NCBI RefSeq assembly: GCF_008831285.2
Contig: NC_045142.1
Location: 10,227,952-10,287,951, forward strand
Length of the DNA stretch: 60,000 nt
Source: Nymphaea colorata
Lineage: Eukaryota; Streptophyta; Magnoliopsida; Nymphaeales; Nymphaeaceae
Direction: 5' to 3'
Shown here: positions 45,912 to 57,688 of the stretch, one piece after another
Layout: each line of letters begins with the position of its first letter
How positions within the stretch are numbered: the stretch's first letter is position 1
The notes under the pieces: generated by a model
What the model was told of the DNA's origin: nothing
The model's input: the letters and a program-made list of their open reading frames with translations, nothing else
Database searches by the model: none
Translations under genes and position numbers: made by a program

Positions 45912-47545
45912 TCAACCGGCTATCTTTGTGGTTGAACGGTTACTTTTTATTGCTAAAAACTGTCACGAAAGGTGTATTTGTGATGTTCAGTTACTTGGCC
46001 ATATTTTTAGCTACATAATACACCTTTTGTGACATTAAATAAAGAAACTATCTGACAACAACAGACCATGTAGCTGGCTGATTTTAATATATGTATATAT
46101 ATCACTTGATCCACTTGGAAATGGATGGTTTATAACGAGTGTTGCCCCTTTCAAAAGATGGGCATCTACATCGTTACTTTATTCACATGCAGTCACAAAG
46201 TCAAAGATGCCATACATTTTCAAAAATAAGACCTGACATATATGTGAATCTTCCACCCAACCCCTCATTTTTCAGGGTACAGGGCTTGCATTGGTGCGGT
46301 GAGATGTTTAATCAACATGATTTCAATTGCTCAAGATGAGGCTTAGACTACTCGAAAGGACTTCGGGCAGATCAGAAATATAAGCTTATAAGTGTGAGCT
46401 CCTTGTCAAATACCAGTTGGTGCTCGGACATCTTGAAATGTTTTTAAGTCTAAAAAGATTCAGTAGTAGTCTTTATATGGGCAGAAAGTAGGAATATGAG
46501 CATGACGTCATGCACACAATGTTCATGGAGTGCGAATAAACAAAATCAAGTACATAAAAGTGCAGCGGCGGTAGTGAAGAATCTATATTGTGGAATATCA
46601 AATTAAGCATTGAAGGATATGAAGTGCCGAGTCATGCATTATGAGTAGGATGTAAGTCATGCGGCGGACTGATTCATGCATTTATCCCACAAATTTGACT
46701 AAGTAACATTAGATTTATAATTTGAAAGGTTGAAGTACTGATTTTCTTCATACTTTTGAGTGAGTGGGAGGCCAGGAAGAAGGTTGAAGATCCCTTCTAT
46801 TCCCCCAGCTTCTGGGTTCCTGGGCAGTGTCGGTGTATGGTTCATCAAGGGTGCAGCACTTATAGGAATCGAAGCTCGAAGCAGGGACATGCCATCTGCA
46901 TATCTTCCACCCCCATCCTGACTAGCTATGTTATGCCCTTTAAGACTATTTTCTCAATACTTTAAATGAGCAAGGCAAGTCTTTCATTTAACAGCCCTTA
47001 GTGTTTTCCTTTTCTGCCACTTATTTTTCTTTTTTTCTTTGAACCAAACAACCATGTTGTCATTGGAAAATATCTAATGGTTAGATTAATATAACTCTAC
47101 CCACAAGATGGTATACAACATTAATGATGGAAAAGAGAAGTTAAATTCCCCACTTACATTCCCCCCCTACAAAAAAAAGTAAAAACGAGAAAGAAAACAA
47201 TAAAGCAGAATCGACCAAATTGACTGCTCATTCAACCAAACTGGTTATGTACACAACCTTTTGTACAAAAAAATAACAGGAGCATGTAATGACCAAAATA
47301 CTCATAACCCCTGCAGAGAAGGAATTGAACAATCTGGACAGTTTATGGAAATACCTTCCTTCTTTGTCCTTATTAGAGGTGCCTTTCTTTTTATAAATCA
47401 GAGGTTTTCTGGTCATTTTGCACTCATGCATGTACCATGGCCGTGCATGTAATTTAACCTGCTATGCTTTCCCTTAACATTGAGATACAAATTGGAGCAT
47501 ATTTTATATTATGACATTATACCTGCAACAGTGAAATGCTCAATC
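44900..47545. repeat. Segmental duplication, copy B
   Basis: Second copy of the 39765-43130 block, about 5 kb downstream, same orientation, with indels. The ORF-like piece at 45334-45537 parallels 40108-40320 ('KGKSAKSQEILMRLLL', 'EERRRKCKYSKAL'), so a short ancestral coding sequence is possible but unproven. Confidence 0.85.
45890..46095. mobile_element. MITE inside a TA microsatellite, copy 2
   Basis: Left end 'ATATTAAAATCAACCGGCTA' and right end 'AGCTGGCTGATTTTAATAT' are near-complements, flanked by TA repeats. Nested inverted arms 'TGTCACGAAAGGTGTATT' (45961-45978) and 'AATACACCTTTTGTGACA' (46017-46034) differ at one base. No ORF. Placement in TA repeats recalls the rice Micron-type elements, but family identity is inference. 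Confidence 0.7.
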
Positions 47546-48179
47546 ACTGACACTCATCGTAAGTGGAATGCCTTTGCCTTAACACCAAAGTTGCCCTTGA
47601 TCCAAACTTGCGATCCAATCCAAGTATTGGGGCGGCCATATAGAATAGAGTTCATAATGTGGATCACCAACAAAGTGGGAATAGAAGAGGAGATAATTAA
47701 TGCTAGCAAGAAAGTGAGGTATCTCTCTTTTCCTATGTACATTAAATAATTTAGTTGTCCAAGCATGTAAGATAACCTTGTTAATAGCTACACCTGGTGT
47801 TTTTTTTTTTTTTTTGACTTTTTGTTCTCTTACCGAGTTTATTCTTAAGCTTAACACCGTTTAATTTCCTTTCCAATGTTACGAAACTTAATCTTTTATG
47901 ACAGTAATGCGTGCCAACCTTTAGTGATCATAACTTTCGACAATACTCTACTCAAACATAGGGAGATATATATAAATATGAATAGTCATCTAGACCGTGT
48001 CGCATGTGTCTCTGGCTTATATGTGCCTCTGCTATTGAAGAGAATGATCATATAAGAATGATAATCTTAGAACACTACTGTTATAAATGCTGTGAAAACC
48101 CAAGGTGAGATTCTTGCCAAGAGACTCGAGCAAAGTAGCAAGTGCCAAACCAGATTAAATCCGCCGGCTTCGGACTGGC
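47546..48179. other. Spacer, nothing recognised
   Basis: AT-rich with a T-run near 47800. No gene, RNA or clear repeat seen. Confidence 0.5.
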
Positions 48180-48419
48180 ATGGCTTCACAATATGACACG
48201 GAGCCCGAGTCTCTCGGTTTATTTCCCCTTCTGGTCGACGGTTTCCGGCGAATAGAGACTGAAATAGGCAGTCTCCGGCCCTGTACACTCAAACCACTTG
48301 TGTCTTCACCCATCGGCATGCTGCCACCTATCGATTTCGTAAATATCTTGAAACAGTTTAGTGCAAAATCACTATTGGGAAACACAAAAGGAAAAAAAAA
48401 TGATGAGTTAATACAATGA
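48180..48419 (+). pseudogene. Possible glycolipid-transfer-protein-like fragment
   Basis: 79-residue open frame. Residues about 14-70 align by eye with the start of plant GLTP proteins: 'LLVDGFRRIETEIG' against the '..LEG...VKS..GE' region and 'MLPPIDF' against 'ILPVIDKFG', ending near '(L)GN'. No downstream exons were found; the sequence runs into a 'CTCGAGC'-type repeat (48420-48590). It may be a truncated first exon or chance similarity. Confidence 0.28.
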
Positions 48420-48677
48420 CACAAACTCAAACGCGTCAAGCTTGAGCTCCAACTCAGTTTACCTGGTCAAACTCGAGCTGGACTCATAAAGCTTGATATG
48501 ACCTGAGCCTAGCAATAAGTAAGTGGAGCTGAGCTCAAGTTGACTGAAATCAAGCTCGACTCACTCATTATACATTCCTATCATAAAGGGAGGTTGCGAC
48601 CCAGTCATGGCAGATTGATGACGGATCGACCACACATTGAGTAACTACTAGTCTTTCATATAATAAACACATGCACA

Positions 48678-48855
48678 CAGGGGCGGAGCTATAATTTTTT
48701 CATGAACAAGTCCAAATTAAAGTTTTAAAATTTTGACATGAGTAGAAATATCATTGTTCAAAATTTTTATATAAATTTTTTTAAAATTTACATGTAAATT
48801 TATTATTATTTTTTGAGGTGGGGTCATGCCTTTGCGGGCTTTCCCTGCACAACGT
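48678..48855. mobile_element. GGGCGGAG-type short element
   Basis: Starts 'AGGGGCGGAGCTATAATTTTT' and ends 'GGGCTTTCCCTG', with 'GAGGTGGGGTCATGCC' near the right end. Possible short flanking duplication 'GCACA'. Same family as 52200-52399. Confidence 0.5.
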
Positions 48856-49135
48856 GATATACATTTTCAATTTCTTATAAAAAATTTACAGATTTGTGTC
48901 CTGTTCAATCAAATGTTGGTGATTGTCAATTTGACCTAATCCCACTTCCTTCTTTCCCGGCTTTTCTCTCCCTCTCTCTTTCTAACGAAAGGATGGCGAA
49001 AAGTGTTACTGAAAACCGAATGGCGTAAAGGAGTTAGTTAGTTAGGTGTGTCATTGAATAGCATTATCATATTGTTCCACACACTTCTTCAGCAACTTGG
49101 GAGTTGGCAGCTGTGACTTGAAAAGAAGATCCGGA

Positions 49136-50000
49136 AAGAGAGAGAGAGAGAGAGAGAGGTTATATATGTAAAGAAAACGAAAAGGAAAGCAAAAGGTAAC
49201 AGGCGGATGCACGTTAAGATCATTGCAACTTGAGCACCTGCATAACATCAATCTTGTTACATCTGAAAATTATATATAACAACCGAAAAAGGGACATGAT
49301 ATATAGATACAACATTTAATTATTGCCGTTGGATGCATATTTTTTCAGGCATAGTGCATGAATGACGGATCTGTCATCAACAAACAACGACCAGCATCAC
49401 CGGGGGGGGGGGGGGGGGTGCGGGGAGAGAGAGGGAGAGAGAGTGAGAGATGGAGTTTCCAGCCATGATAGTACAACTGCTCTTCCTTCCTTCTTAATGA
49501 ATTATGTGTGAATAAGTTCAGTTTGCCGAATCATTTTTACAAAATGTAACTGGAGTTTGATCTGGCATCAAGTCTGCAGACAGAACCTGAAACCCCCACA
49601 CTTCAGCATATGACAGAGGCGAATGGGACAAGGCGATTCAATCTGATTGGGCATTGGATTGAACTTAATAAAAAAGGGAAAACAAGTCATGCTTGTGCAG
49701 TTGGAAACTGAGTGTACCTGTAGTATACTCACAATCTAAAGAAGTAATGCCCATAAGAATGAATGAGTAAATTTTACCGTCCTGTTAGCCCAACAAGCTA
49801 TGTTAAGCTTATCGGTGCTTTTAACAACTATAATAGTGTTTTCAATGATTAACTTTTAATTTTTAGCCATCTGACAGTATTCAGGGTGTGTGTATATATA
49901 TATATATATGTATAAGAGAGAGAGAGAGAGAGAGAGATGAGGCAAGGCAGCGATAGATTTCATTCATATATAAAAGGATTCGTCTACTATCATAGACAAT
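49136..50000. other. Spacer with several GA microsatellites
   Basis: (GA)n tracts at about 49136-49158 and 49915-49937 and a TA tract between. No gene recognised upstream of the RADIALIS-like gene's 3' end. Confidence 0.5.
49400..49418. repeat. Poly-G run beside a GA tract
   Basis: About 18 consecutive G followed by 'TGCGGGGAGAGAGAGGGAG'. A G-run of this length can fold as a quadruplex and is error-prone in sequencing. Confidence 0.85.
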
Positions 50001-50215
50001 CCTGCGACTATTATAATTATGTCATCTGCATTTAACCTCGCAGCTAGCAAGATTAAGACCAGAAACAGAGGGCATACACATCATATATAGATATTATATA
50101 TATATAGGGAGAGAGATAGGGACACTCATCTCCTAGACCATGTATTATATTAATGCTAATATGGTCACGGACACATATTCATCATACCACCATGTGCGAT
50201 CACAACGTCAACTGT

Positions 50216-50609
50216 TCATTGACGCTGGAGCTTCAAATACATCAGCAGCCTGCACAAAGTGAAATTAAGGAAAGATTATTAAAATACAAGAAAATCTATA
50301 AATTAACAGAAGAAGAAGAAGAAGAAGAAGAAGAAGAAGAAGAAGAAGAATAGACCTCTGATCCTCTTCTGATAAAGCGGATCTGCGGTCGGTGTAGTTG
50401 GGAAACGGCACATGGCCGGACTCGATGGATCTCAGGTCGTCCATCAAGACTTGGTAGTGCCTCTTCACCTCCTCCTCCGTCTTGTCTCCCACCATGGTGG
50501 CGATGTTCTTCCAGCGGTCCGGCGTGTCCTGGTCATACTTTGCGAGGGCCTGCTCGAAGTTCTTGTTCTGCCTCGCGTTCCATGAGGAGCTGCTTGAACG
50601 GGAAGCCAT
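50216..50609 (-). CDS. RADIALIS-like SANT/MYB protein, two exons
   Basis: Exons 50609-50356 and 50249-50216, joined through a 106-bp GT-AG intron, encode 95 residues. A single SANT/MYB repeat spans about residues 8-62: '[19 protein letters not shown]', '[11 protein letters not shown]', '[15 protein letters not shown]', then the family signature '[11 protein letters not shown]'. The C-terminus 'YLKLQ' plus two residues fits this family's short tail. Family members are small nuclear proteins; snapdragon RAD controls floral asymmetry by competing for DRIF partners. The function of this copy is inferred. The open frame extends further upstream and downstream, but the internal ATG and the intron give the family length. 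The intron contains a CTT microsatellite. Confidence 0.87.
50309..50351. repeat. (GAA)n microsatellite in the RADIALIS-like intron
   Basis: 14 units of GAA on the plus strand (CTT on the gene's strand), beginning 4 bp after the splice donor. If the intron were retained it would code for poly-Leu. Confidence 0.92.
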
Positions 50610-50940
50610 CAAAGCTGAGGCCGCCTGAGAAGGGACGATGAGGGGATGACTACCAGTTAAGGGTGACTGCTTGCATGAGGAGCTCAATGGCAGTGATGGG
50701 TATTTGTAGGGAGGAGCAGATTCTTCCTTTTTCATGAGAATAAAGGCGGGGCTCTCTTTGAATTTCAATGAACCACTGAAGATGGAGGAATCCTACTGAT
50801 GGAAGGTGAGGGGGGAATTGGAATCTGCTGATGTCAGAGCATTGAGTATCATATATTTTTACAGAGAAAGAGAAAGCCAGAGAGATGGGACAGCTTAAAC
50901 CATTACAGCAACGAAGGTCGCGTGGAATACTCCAGCAGCA

Positions 50941-50942
<2 letters not shown>

Positions 50943-50984
<42 letters not shown>
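50943..50984. repeat. (GA)n microsatellite in the RADIALIS-like 5' region
   Basis: About 20 GA units, i.e. CT on the gene's strand, about 340 bp upstream of the start codon. CT-rich stretches are common in plant 5' leaders and promoters. Confidence 0.9.
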
Positions 50985-50985
<1 letters not shown>

Positions 50986-51084
50986 GCGAAATAAATCAAG
51001 AAGAGGTTGCTCGGGATACTTCAAAAGGGAGGAAGAGTGCCGGGAATTTCATTGGGGATTGTTAATTTGTTAACATGGACTGAG

Positions 51085-52199
51085 CATCCTGAGACAAAAT
51101 ATTTCAGACGTTCGTTGTAAGGAGCTTATCTCAGACAAGGGGTCATGTCTCACAGGGTTTGGTTCGTCTGAGACAGATGTTCCCTTGTTTGATAACGAGA
51201 GGTCATAAAGCATGAAATAATTGGCATATTTGAATCCCCAGAAACGTTTTAAAACTAGATTTCGTCTGATCTGCTTCGTCAACTCAGCTTTCATCTTCTT
51301 CATTTTCTTTTGGATCTGATAAGAAAACTTCGACAAAAATTTGTCTGCTTTATCGGTTCGTTAATTGACCACTATGCCAATCATCTTGTTATATATACCT
51401 ACTCATTTAAAGGGAAGGGAAGATGCCGCTGGTGCTAACAGTAACGCATGCGTTACAAGCTGTTGTAGCAAAATTCTCTGCGTTACTGTCTAATGAATTA
51501 GTACCACACACCTAAATCTCTGTATGGAGAAGAATAGTCTCGGAAATCATGACAAGGCAAATTCTGTAACCTGATAAATTTTCTAGGATCGGAACGCAAG
51601 TTGGCGGCTGGCTAAACTTCACAAAGAAGCAAATCAAGAAAGACTTTACTGAAAAACTATTTATTTCTACGTTCGTGCTTTCAAGAGTTAAACTGACGTG
51701 TTCTAACATGTTTTGCACATATGCAACAAATCTTTTAAGGTGTTCTAATTTGTTCTAAATTACGCGTGCATGATAAGCTATAAAATTTCCCAGCTTCTTG
51801 CTATTTTCGAGTGTGTTCTGTTCATGAAATGAATTTCTCTGTGTTACTGAAACACTTCACTATTTGGAAGGTGTTTGCCTTCAATCAACAAATTGAGCTT
51901 CTTGGTTTGTTATTAAGTAGGGTCATTTGGCAATGGAAACTTTAATAAACTGTTCGATGAATTTGCTCCAATTTTTAGAGTATAAATACATGAAACAAGT
52001 TGACATAGATTTGTTATTGTTCCTATTGCCAAAAAGACTCCAACAAACTGCTGGTTCATGATAAGCTCAAGGCATCTATAAAGAGAAGCATTTGATGATA
52101 AGAAGAAGTGAGCTGGGCAGTGAGGCAGGGCACCCCTGGAAACAAAGAGGATAATAATGGCTCCCAGGCCATTCAATAGAACATGGACTGACCGTTTCA
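51085..52199. other. Spacer, nothing recognised
   Basis: AT-rich, only short open frames without family resemblance. Confidence 0.5.
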
Positions 52200-52399
52200 A
52201 TCAGGGGGAGAGCCAGAAATTTTTCATGAAGAGGACCAAATTAAAGTTTTTAAGTTTTGACTAGGGTTAAAATATTATTTTTCAAAATTTTTGGAAAGAA
52301 CAAATGAAAGTTTTTAAATTTACATGTACTTTTTTTAAAGGTTTTTTTTTGAGGTGGGGCCAAAGCCCATGCGGGCCCAACCTTGGCCCCGTCCCTGGT
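52200..52399. mobile_element. GGGCGGAG-type short element
   Basis: Starts 'TCAGGGGGAGAGCCAGAAAT' and ends 'CCTTGGCCCCGTCCCTGG', so the ends are near-complementary. Interior 'ACCAAATTAAAGTTTTTAAG', 'TTTACATGTA' and 'TGAGGTGGGGCC' matches 48678-48855. Non-coding. Confidence 0.65.
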
Positions 52400-52585
52400 C
52401 TTAATTAAGAGACGTACCGCCAGCAGCAGGATTTCCTACACAGGGGCGGAAGCATTTCTGAAGACAATGCCTCCCCTTGTTTGCTTGATGCATGCAACCA
52501 CTGGACATGAGACATCAGTATGTTTGATTTGTTGTTCCTGTAGGGGAAGAGAATCCTCGCACTTTCATTCCAATGCAAACATCGA

Positions 52586-52690
52586 CGTACTATCTGTGCA
52601 CTCTTAATGTGTGCAGGAGTAAATATTCTTCAAATTGGAGGTGTGCACTCTTAATGTGTGCAGGAGTAAATATTCTTCAAATTGGAGGTG
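52586..52690. repeat. 49-bp perfect tandem duplication
   Basis: 'GTGTGCACTCTTAATGTGTGC' plus 'AGGAGTAAATATTCTTCAAA' and 'TTGGAG' occurs twice in a row, near 52592-52640 and 52641-52689. The copies look identical, so it is recent. Confidence 0.75.
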
Positions 52691-53675
52691 TGGTTTGGGA
52701 GAAGGGCGTTCCGTTCCGGCTATTTGTGTGCAGAACAGGACATCCAGCATGACCTGTTCTAGAACAGAGAATCAAACATTCTATGTTGTTTCAAGAAACT
52801 TAACTTTTCAATGACATGCCATCCATACTCTCAATACGCCTTTAGAAGGAATTCTCGTTAGGCCCTAGATAAAGGTCATGAAGAAACAGATCGTCAAGGC
52901 CTTTTTGTTTTGATCTAGAATGGATCATTTCAGTGGATCTAACCTTTTTTTTAACTCTTCGTGGCTGTTTGGAAACAGTAATACGTTTTCATGCATTAAA
53001 CCAAAAAAATTGGTTAGATTCATTGGACATCTTAACAAATATTTGATGAATCTACTCATCTTTTTGGGAAGAGCACGGAGCGGTAACACTGTTACAGTTC
53101 CCAAACAGTCTTTAAGGTTGTACTTGTCAAGAATAACATTGCAAAGCCAGGTTGCTTAACCAGATTTTGATCTCACACAAACATGAACGCCATTTTGGCA
53201 CCTCCAAAATGTCATTTTAAATTATAATCTAAGCGTCTCCTAATTTTTTGCATTTACATAATTTAGATCAAATTTATTAAACATGCGCTGAGATTATCAT
53301 TTTCAAGCACACTTAGTTCGACGATTTATCATATCATATCTTTAAAGAACACGTATTGACAAAAAATTACATGATATACATGTCGTGTATAATTTTGTAT
53401 CAGCTAAAGAACAATTTCAAACCACAAACAAGTACGAAATAAGATTCCACATAGATAAGTAAGAATTAAGATTCCCCAAAGGGCAAGACGAATTCCAACA
53501 ACTATTCACAATTTTGACCTCACATTTTTACTCCAATAATCTAACTTATAAGATTTTGAAGAAGTCATCAATATTTGATGCAAACATTTTGACAATTCAA
53601 CAATCAAGTGGTTAAGATTTTCTGCTCACCTTATACAAATCATGGAGGTTATCATAAGAACTCTACGGCCATTTA

Positions 53676-53932
53676 TACACTTCTAATTTCTAGACTCCAA
53701 GAAAGTGTTAAGAGGTACAATATTTCTACACCTAAGACTGCTAAGATTGTTAAGAGGCTTAACATTTATCTACCTCTGGTTTCTAAATGCCAGAGGAGTG
53801 TTGGGAGATTTATAATTTACTCATTTCTAATTTCTAGACTATAGAGAAGCGTTGGGAGGTTTGGCATTCTTGCACCTCCAATTTGTAAACTCCATAGAGG
53901 TGTTAAGAGGACTAACATTATGCTCTTCACCG
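53676..53932. repeat. Minisatellite, about five units of 45-60 bp
   Basis: Successive units share 'TCTAATTTCTAGACT' or variants, 'GTGTTAAGAGG' or 'GTGTTGGGAGG', and 'AACATT' or 'ATTTAT'. The units differ at many positions. An ORF crosses it (53608-53844) but has no family resemblance. Confidence 0.7.
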
Positions 53933-54839
53933 CTATCCTTATTAAGAGTATTGTTTATCACAATAGAAGCTTACTAGAAGATTTTATTCTAAAAAGACCA
54001 ATCCATTTCAGACTAGAGGTGGAAAATGGCCTTAGGGACGCTTTGGTAAACAAAAAAGCATGTAGTTGTTCCATGAAAATATCGTACAAAGATTGGAAAA
54101 GTTTCATAAAACACTTTTTAAAGTGTTTTGTGAATCTACCTCAGTTTTTAAGGCAGATTTATAGAATAATTACAAATTATTTCATTTACCAAATAGGTCC
54201 TCAGGGTTTAAGTTTCTCACCAGATATGAATTCCCTCGGCGAGATTGCTCAGCTAAGTAAATCATCAAGAAAAGGCCAAGATTCTCAAGCACATAATACC
54301 TGAGGTAGGGATGTGTTTTTGATGATTTTATCTAAAAAACATGCATTTTTGAAAATTCTGACCTAAACCTAAAGTGGTCCACAGGTACGAGGCATCTAAA
54401 ACTAGATGATAAAGTTATTTTCTTCAACAAAGTGGATGACAACCAATAGATTGATTTTGGAAATGCAATTTTGCATACGATACCATATCAATCAATCAAG
54501 TTAATCTCCATCATCTACAAATTTATGCAATCCACGTATTTCATAAATCACATATATAAATGTATAAATTTACAGTATAAATATAAATATATAAAGAATT
54601 GTTCATATATATTTTGGAGATGTCGAAAAGAAGCGTCCTAGCACATATGTAACACAACTTGATATGAAAAGCTAGCAATTCAAATAATTCGAATGCCTTG
54701 CTTATTTAATTTCCTTTTTCATTAACAGTGAGTATTTAACAAGGAGTGAGTATTTAACAATGTAACATGTAAATACAATTAATTATAATAAAATGTATTT
54801 TCCAAATAAAATGACAATTTATTGGGCTGATCATAGTTG

Positions 54840-55006
54840 GATAATTATCTTTTTTATTTTATATAGTTAAAAAATTTACAAAAGGTGTATTTGCAATAAC
54901 CAATTGCGCTTGGCTACGGTTTTTAGCGATTGAATGCATTTTTGCTACAATTTTTAGAGTTTCAAACTAAAAAAAACATCCTGGCTGCACAGTATTTTTA
55001 CATATG
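54840..55006. mobile_element. Possible third copy of the GGTGTATTTG MITE
   Basis: Contains 'AAAAGGTGTATTTGCAATA' and 'GGCTACGGTTTTTAGCGATT', matching the interior of the elements at 40513 and 45890. Ends are decayed and TA flanks absent. Confidence 0.45.
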
Positions 55007-55235
55007 AAATAAACCCTTATTTATAAAATTCATCTCACATATATTAATTCCCTTGCACAAAAAAAAAAAAAACAAAGAGAAGAGTTAATTATATGTTTCT
55101 GTCATTAAGGGAAAATAAAAAAATCTGAAGGGCATCGTATAAATAAAGTGAGGCCTGATCGAGAATGGTCTGAACCTGGCCAGCAAGGCTGGCACCAAAC
55201 TAGAACAATATTATGAGATGAAGGCCTACCTTTAC
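55007..55235. repeat. Diverged direct repeat, copy 1
   Basis: Shares with 55644-55880 'GAAATAAACCCTTA', 'TATATTAATTCCCT', 'AGTTAATTATATGTT' and 'ATATTATGAGATGA'-like ends, in order. Non-coding. Confidence 0.7.
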
Positions 55236-55643
55236 GTGGATAGGAAAAGATGTAGAATGACAAATGACTTTTCTTAAATGAAACCCTTTGTCTTTTTCTA
55301 AGAGTATCTTGAATTATTGAAAAAAATAATTTGTTTTTTTTATTTGCAACTTAATCTTTATCATCTGATTTCTTTGGAATTGATACCTTATATGATTTCT
55401 CATAAGCAAGGTATATGTGGAGCAGATTTATATTTATTTGTTTCTTTCCCTCTCTTTATATATAATACACACACACACTCTTTTTCTCATTTGTATTTTC
55501 TTTTAGTCGCCGACATAGAAAATATCAATAAGTAAAATTTTTCCTTATCTATCTAACATCTAAGTGTTTAGTGAGCGCACATCGAGTAATTCATGAAGTG
55601 GTAATGATTGGATGGAAGTTGGAGTGACTATAGGATTTCATAT

Positions 55644-55880
55644 TGAAATAAACCCTTAATTATAACATTCATTTCGTATATATTAATTCCCTCAGCCAAA
55701 AAAAGAAAAAGAAAAAAGAATGAGTTAATTATATGTTCGTGCCATTAACGGTGATGAAAAATCAAAATCAAGGGTATATATATTGCAGAAACAAAGTGGG
55801 GGCTGATTGGAAAATTCCGAACGTGGAGGCCGCAGCTAAAGAGAACAATATGATGAGATGAGATGGAGGGCTAGCAGCTA
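55644..55880. repeat. Diverged direct repeat, copy 2
   Basis: About 637 bp downstream of copy 1, same orientation, roughly 70-75% similar with indels. The intervening sequence has no recognised gene. Confidence 0.7.
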
Positions 55881-56224
55881 GCTCATTGTGGATGCGAATC
55901 CACAAAAAGAGGTAGAGTAGCTAAGGCATCGAATCATGTACTTGGAGGGTGTGGGTGGTGTCCATCCTGATATAGATTCACCCTCCATTCTTTTACCAAT
56001 TCCGTTGCATGGGCCTTCTTTATTGTGCTTACTAGAATATTAACCATATCTTGTGGGAAAAAGTTAGAATATACTTGATGTATGATAGCTACGTTTATCT
56101 TGCTAGGATTTCCCAAGAGATGTGAAACCCCACAACTTATATATAGAATTTGAAAGATATATATATATACATGTCAAATTAAGAATGACATTTGACCAGC
56201 CCCCACCCTGTATATACACACACA

Positions 56225-56227
<3 letters not shown>

Positions 56228-56290
<63 letters not shown>
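56228..56290. repeat. (GA)n microsatellite, about 31 units
   Basis: 63 bases of uninterrupted GA. The Arg-Glu and Leu-Ser ORFs on both strands are artefacts of it. Confidence 0.97.
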
Positions 56291-56293
<3 letters not shown>

Positions 56294-57010
56294 TTGACAA
56301 GAAGTTTCCTAGATACAAGAACAAACCATACAAACAAAATAGAAAGAACGAAATATGCAAGACAACAACACAATAAAACAAAACAAGAGAAGTGAGGAGA
56401 TAGTGGATAGACGGAGCGGTAGTGTCACCCAGTAGCAAATGAAGGACAATGACATAGCCGAATAGTAAAGTGGACATCCTTTTGCACAAAGCGTGCCACA
56501 GAATCCAATGATCAAAAGGTGTCCCTGAAGACCCTATTGTTGCACTCCTCCCAAATGCATCACCAAAAAGATATGAGTCACAACCTCCAAACAGTTTGGT
56601 TTAAAACATCATTTGAACAGTTTGATGAATGCGAATTATATATAATTTATTTAAGAATAGAGCTAAAAGGTTGAGACGCACAATAGAACACTAAATAAAA
56701 GTTCTTAATAATCTCCTAACATAAACAGGGAGTGCAGACTTGAAGTTTATCTTTCAATCACTCTAAAAAACCGTTATTTTGTGAACTGGGCTTTCACAAA
56801 CCTAGTTTCCAAGGTCACATCGACACTTCTTGAACACCGTTTCGGTGGCAAAACATGGTTTCGGTTCATTTTCCTTACCAAGATGGGATATAACCTAAAT
56901 ACATCCTAAATCTTATATAATGAAAGCATACATATAAGCATCAACTAGAGTGTTGAACTGGGTGGGTGGGGTTCAGGGCTGCTTCGAGACTTGGGTGGGA
57001 GCAGCACACA

Positions 57011-57283
57011 TGTTAGTCAAAATGTTATACATCCACAGTTTGCAGTTTAGAGGAGTATTAACACTCATGAGAATCAAATTGACGATAGTGCTTCACCAAC
57101 CCCACCAGCTATGCTATGCCCTTCAGTACCGAGCAATGTTAGTTAGAATGTTGTGCATCCACCGTTGCAATTTAGAAGATTATTAGCACTCATGAGAATC
57201 AAATTGGCAACAGTGCTTTCACCAGCCCACTAATCCCACCAGCTATGCTATACCCTTTCAATACCGAGCAATTTTTGTTAGTG
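57011..57283. repeat. Tandem pair of a ~130-bp repeat
   Basis: Units at about 57011-57133 and 57139-57283 share 'GTTAGT(C/T)A', 'AATGTT.T.CATCCAC', 'ATTA.CACTCATGAGAATC', 'CCACCAGCTATGCTAT' and 'TACCGAGCAAT'. A third copy lies at 57689-57810. Confidence 0.8.
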
Positions 57284-57688
57284 AAGGTGAGAAGGCACCG
57301 GAACATCTCAATCTCCTCAACAGGTTCACCACTGGATGCTCCAGGATGAGTGCACGAGCGTCTAGAGGCAGAAGCAGAGACAAAGGAAGAAGAAGTAAAA
57401 CAAAAACAGAAAAAAGTGATGATTCTTGGGTTTCCTTCTATGAGGCTCTTTTAGGGCAATCAAATTGAACCCTAATTCTAAGAGTTGCTGGGCATAAATA
57501 GGCATAGGTTTTCCCAAAGAAGTCCAGTGGGAGGTAAGGTATGAGAGAATTTGACAGAGAGAAAACAGGTAAAGATAAATCTAAATTTATTGATAATTAT
57601 CTTTCATTTATAAACTGTTTTCAAGTTAATCTCGTAACTACCTCGCAGTTACGGTATGTCCGGATATGACTCAGTGGCCACTATCCAA

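Noticed and set aside
49200-49250. Possible second RADIALIS-like tail exon ('VLKLQ' after a CAG acceptor, minus strand)
   Set aside because: No SANT-domain exon exists upstream on that strand; the five-residue match is chance.
56103-56489. Leu-Ser and Arg-Glu repeat ORFs
   Set aside because: Produced by the (GA)31 microsatellite on either strand.
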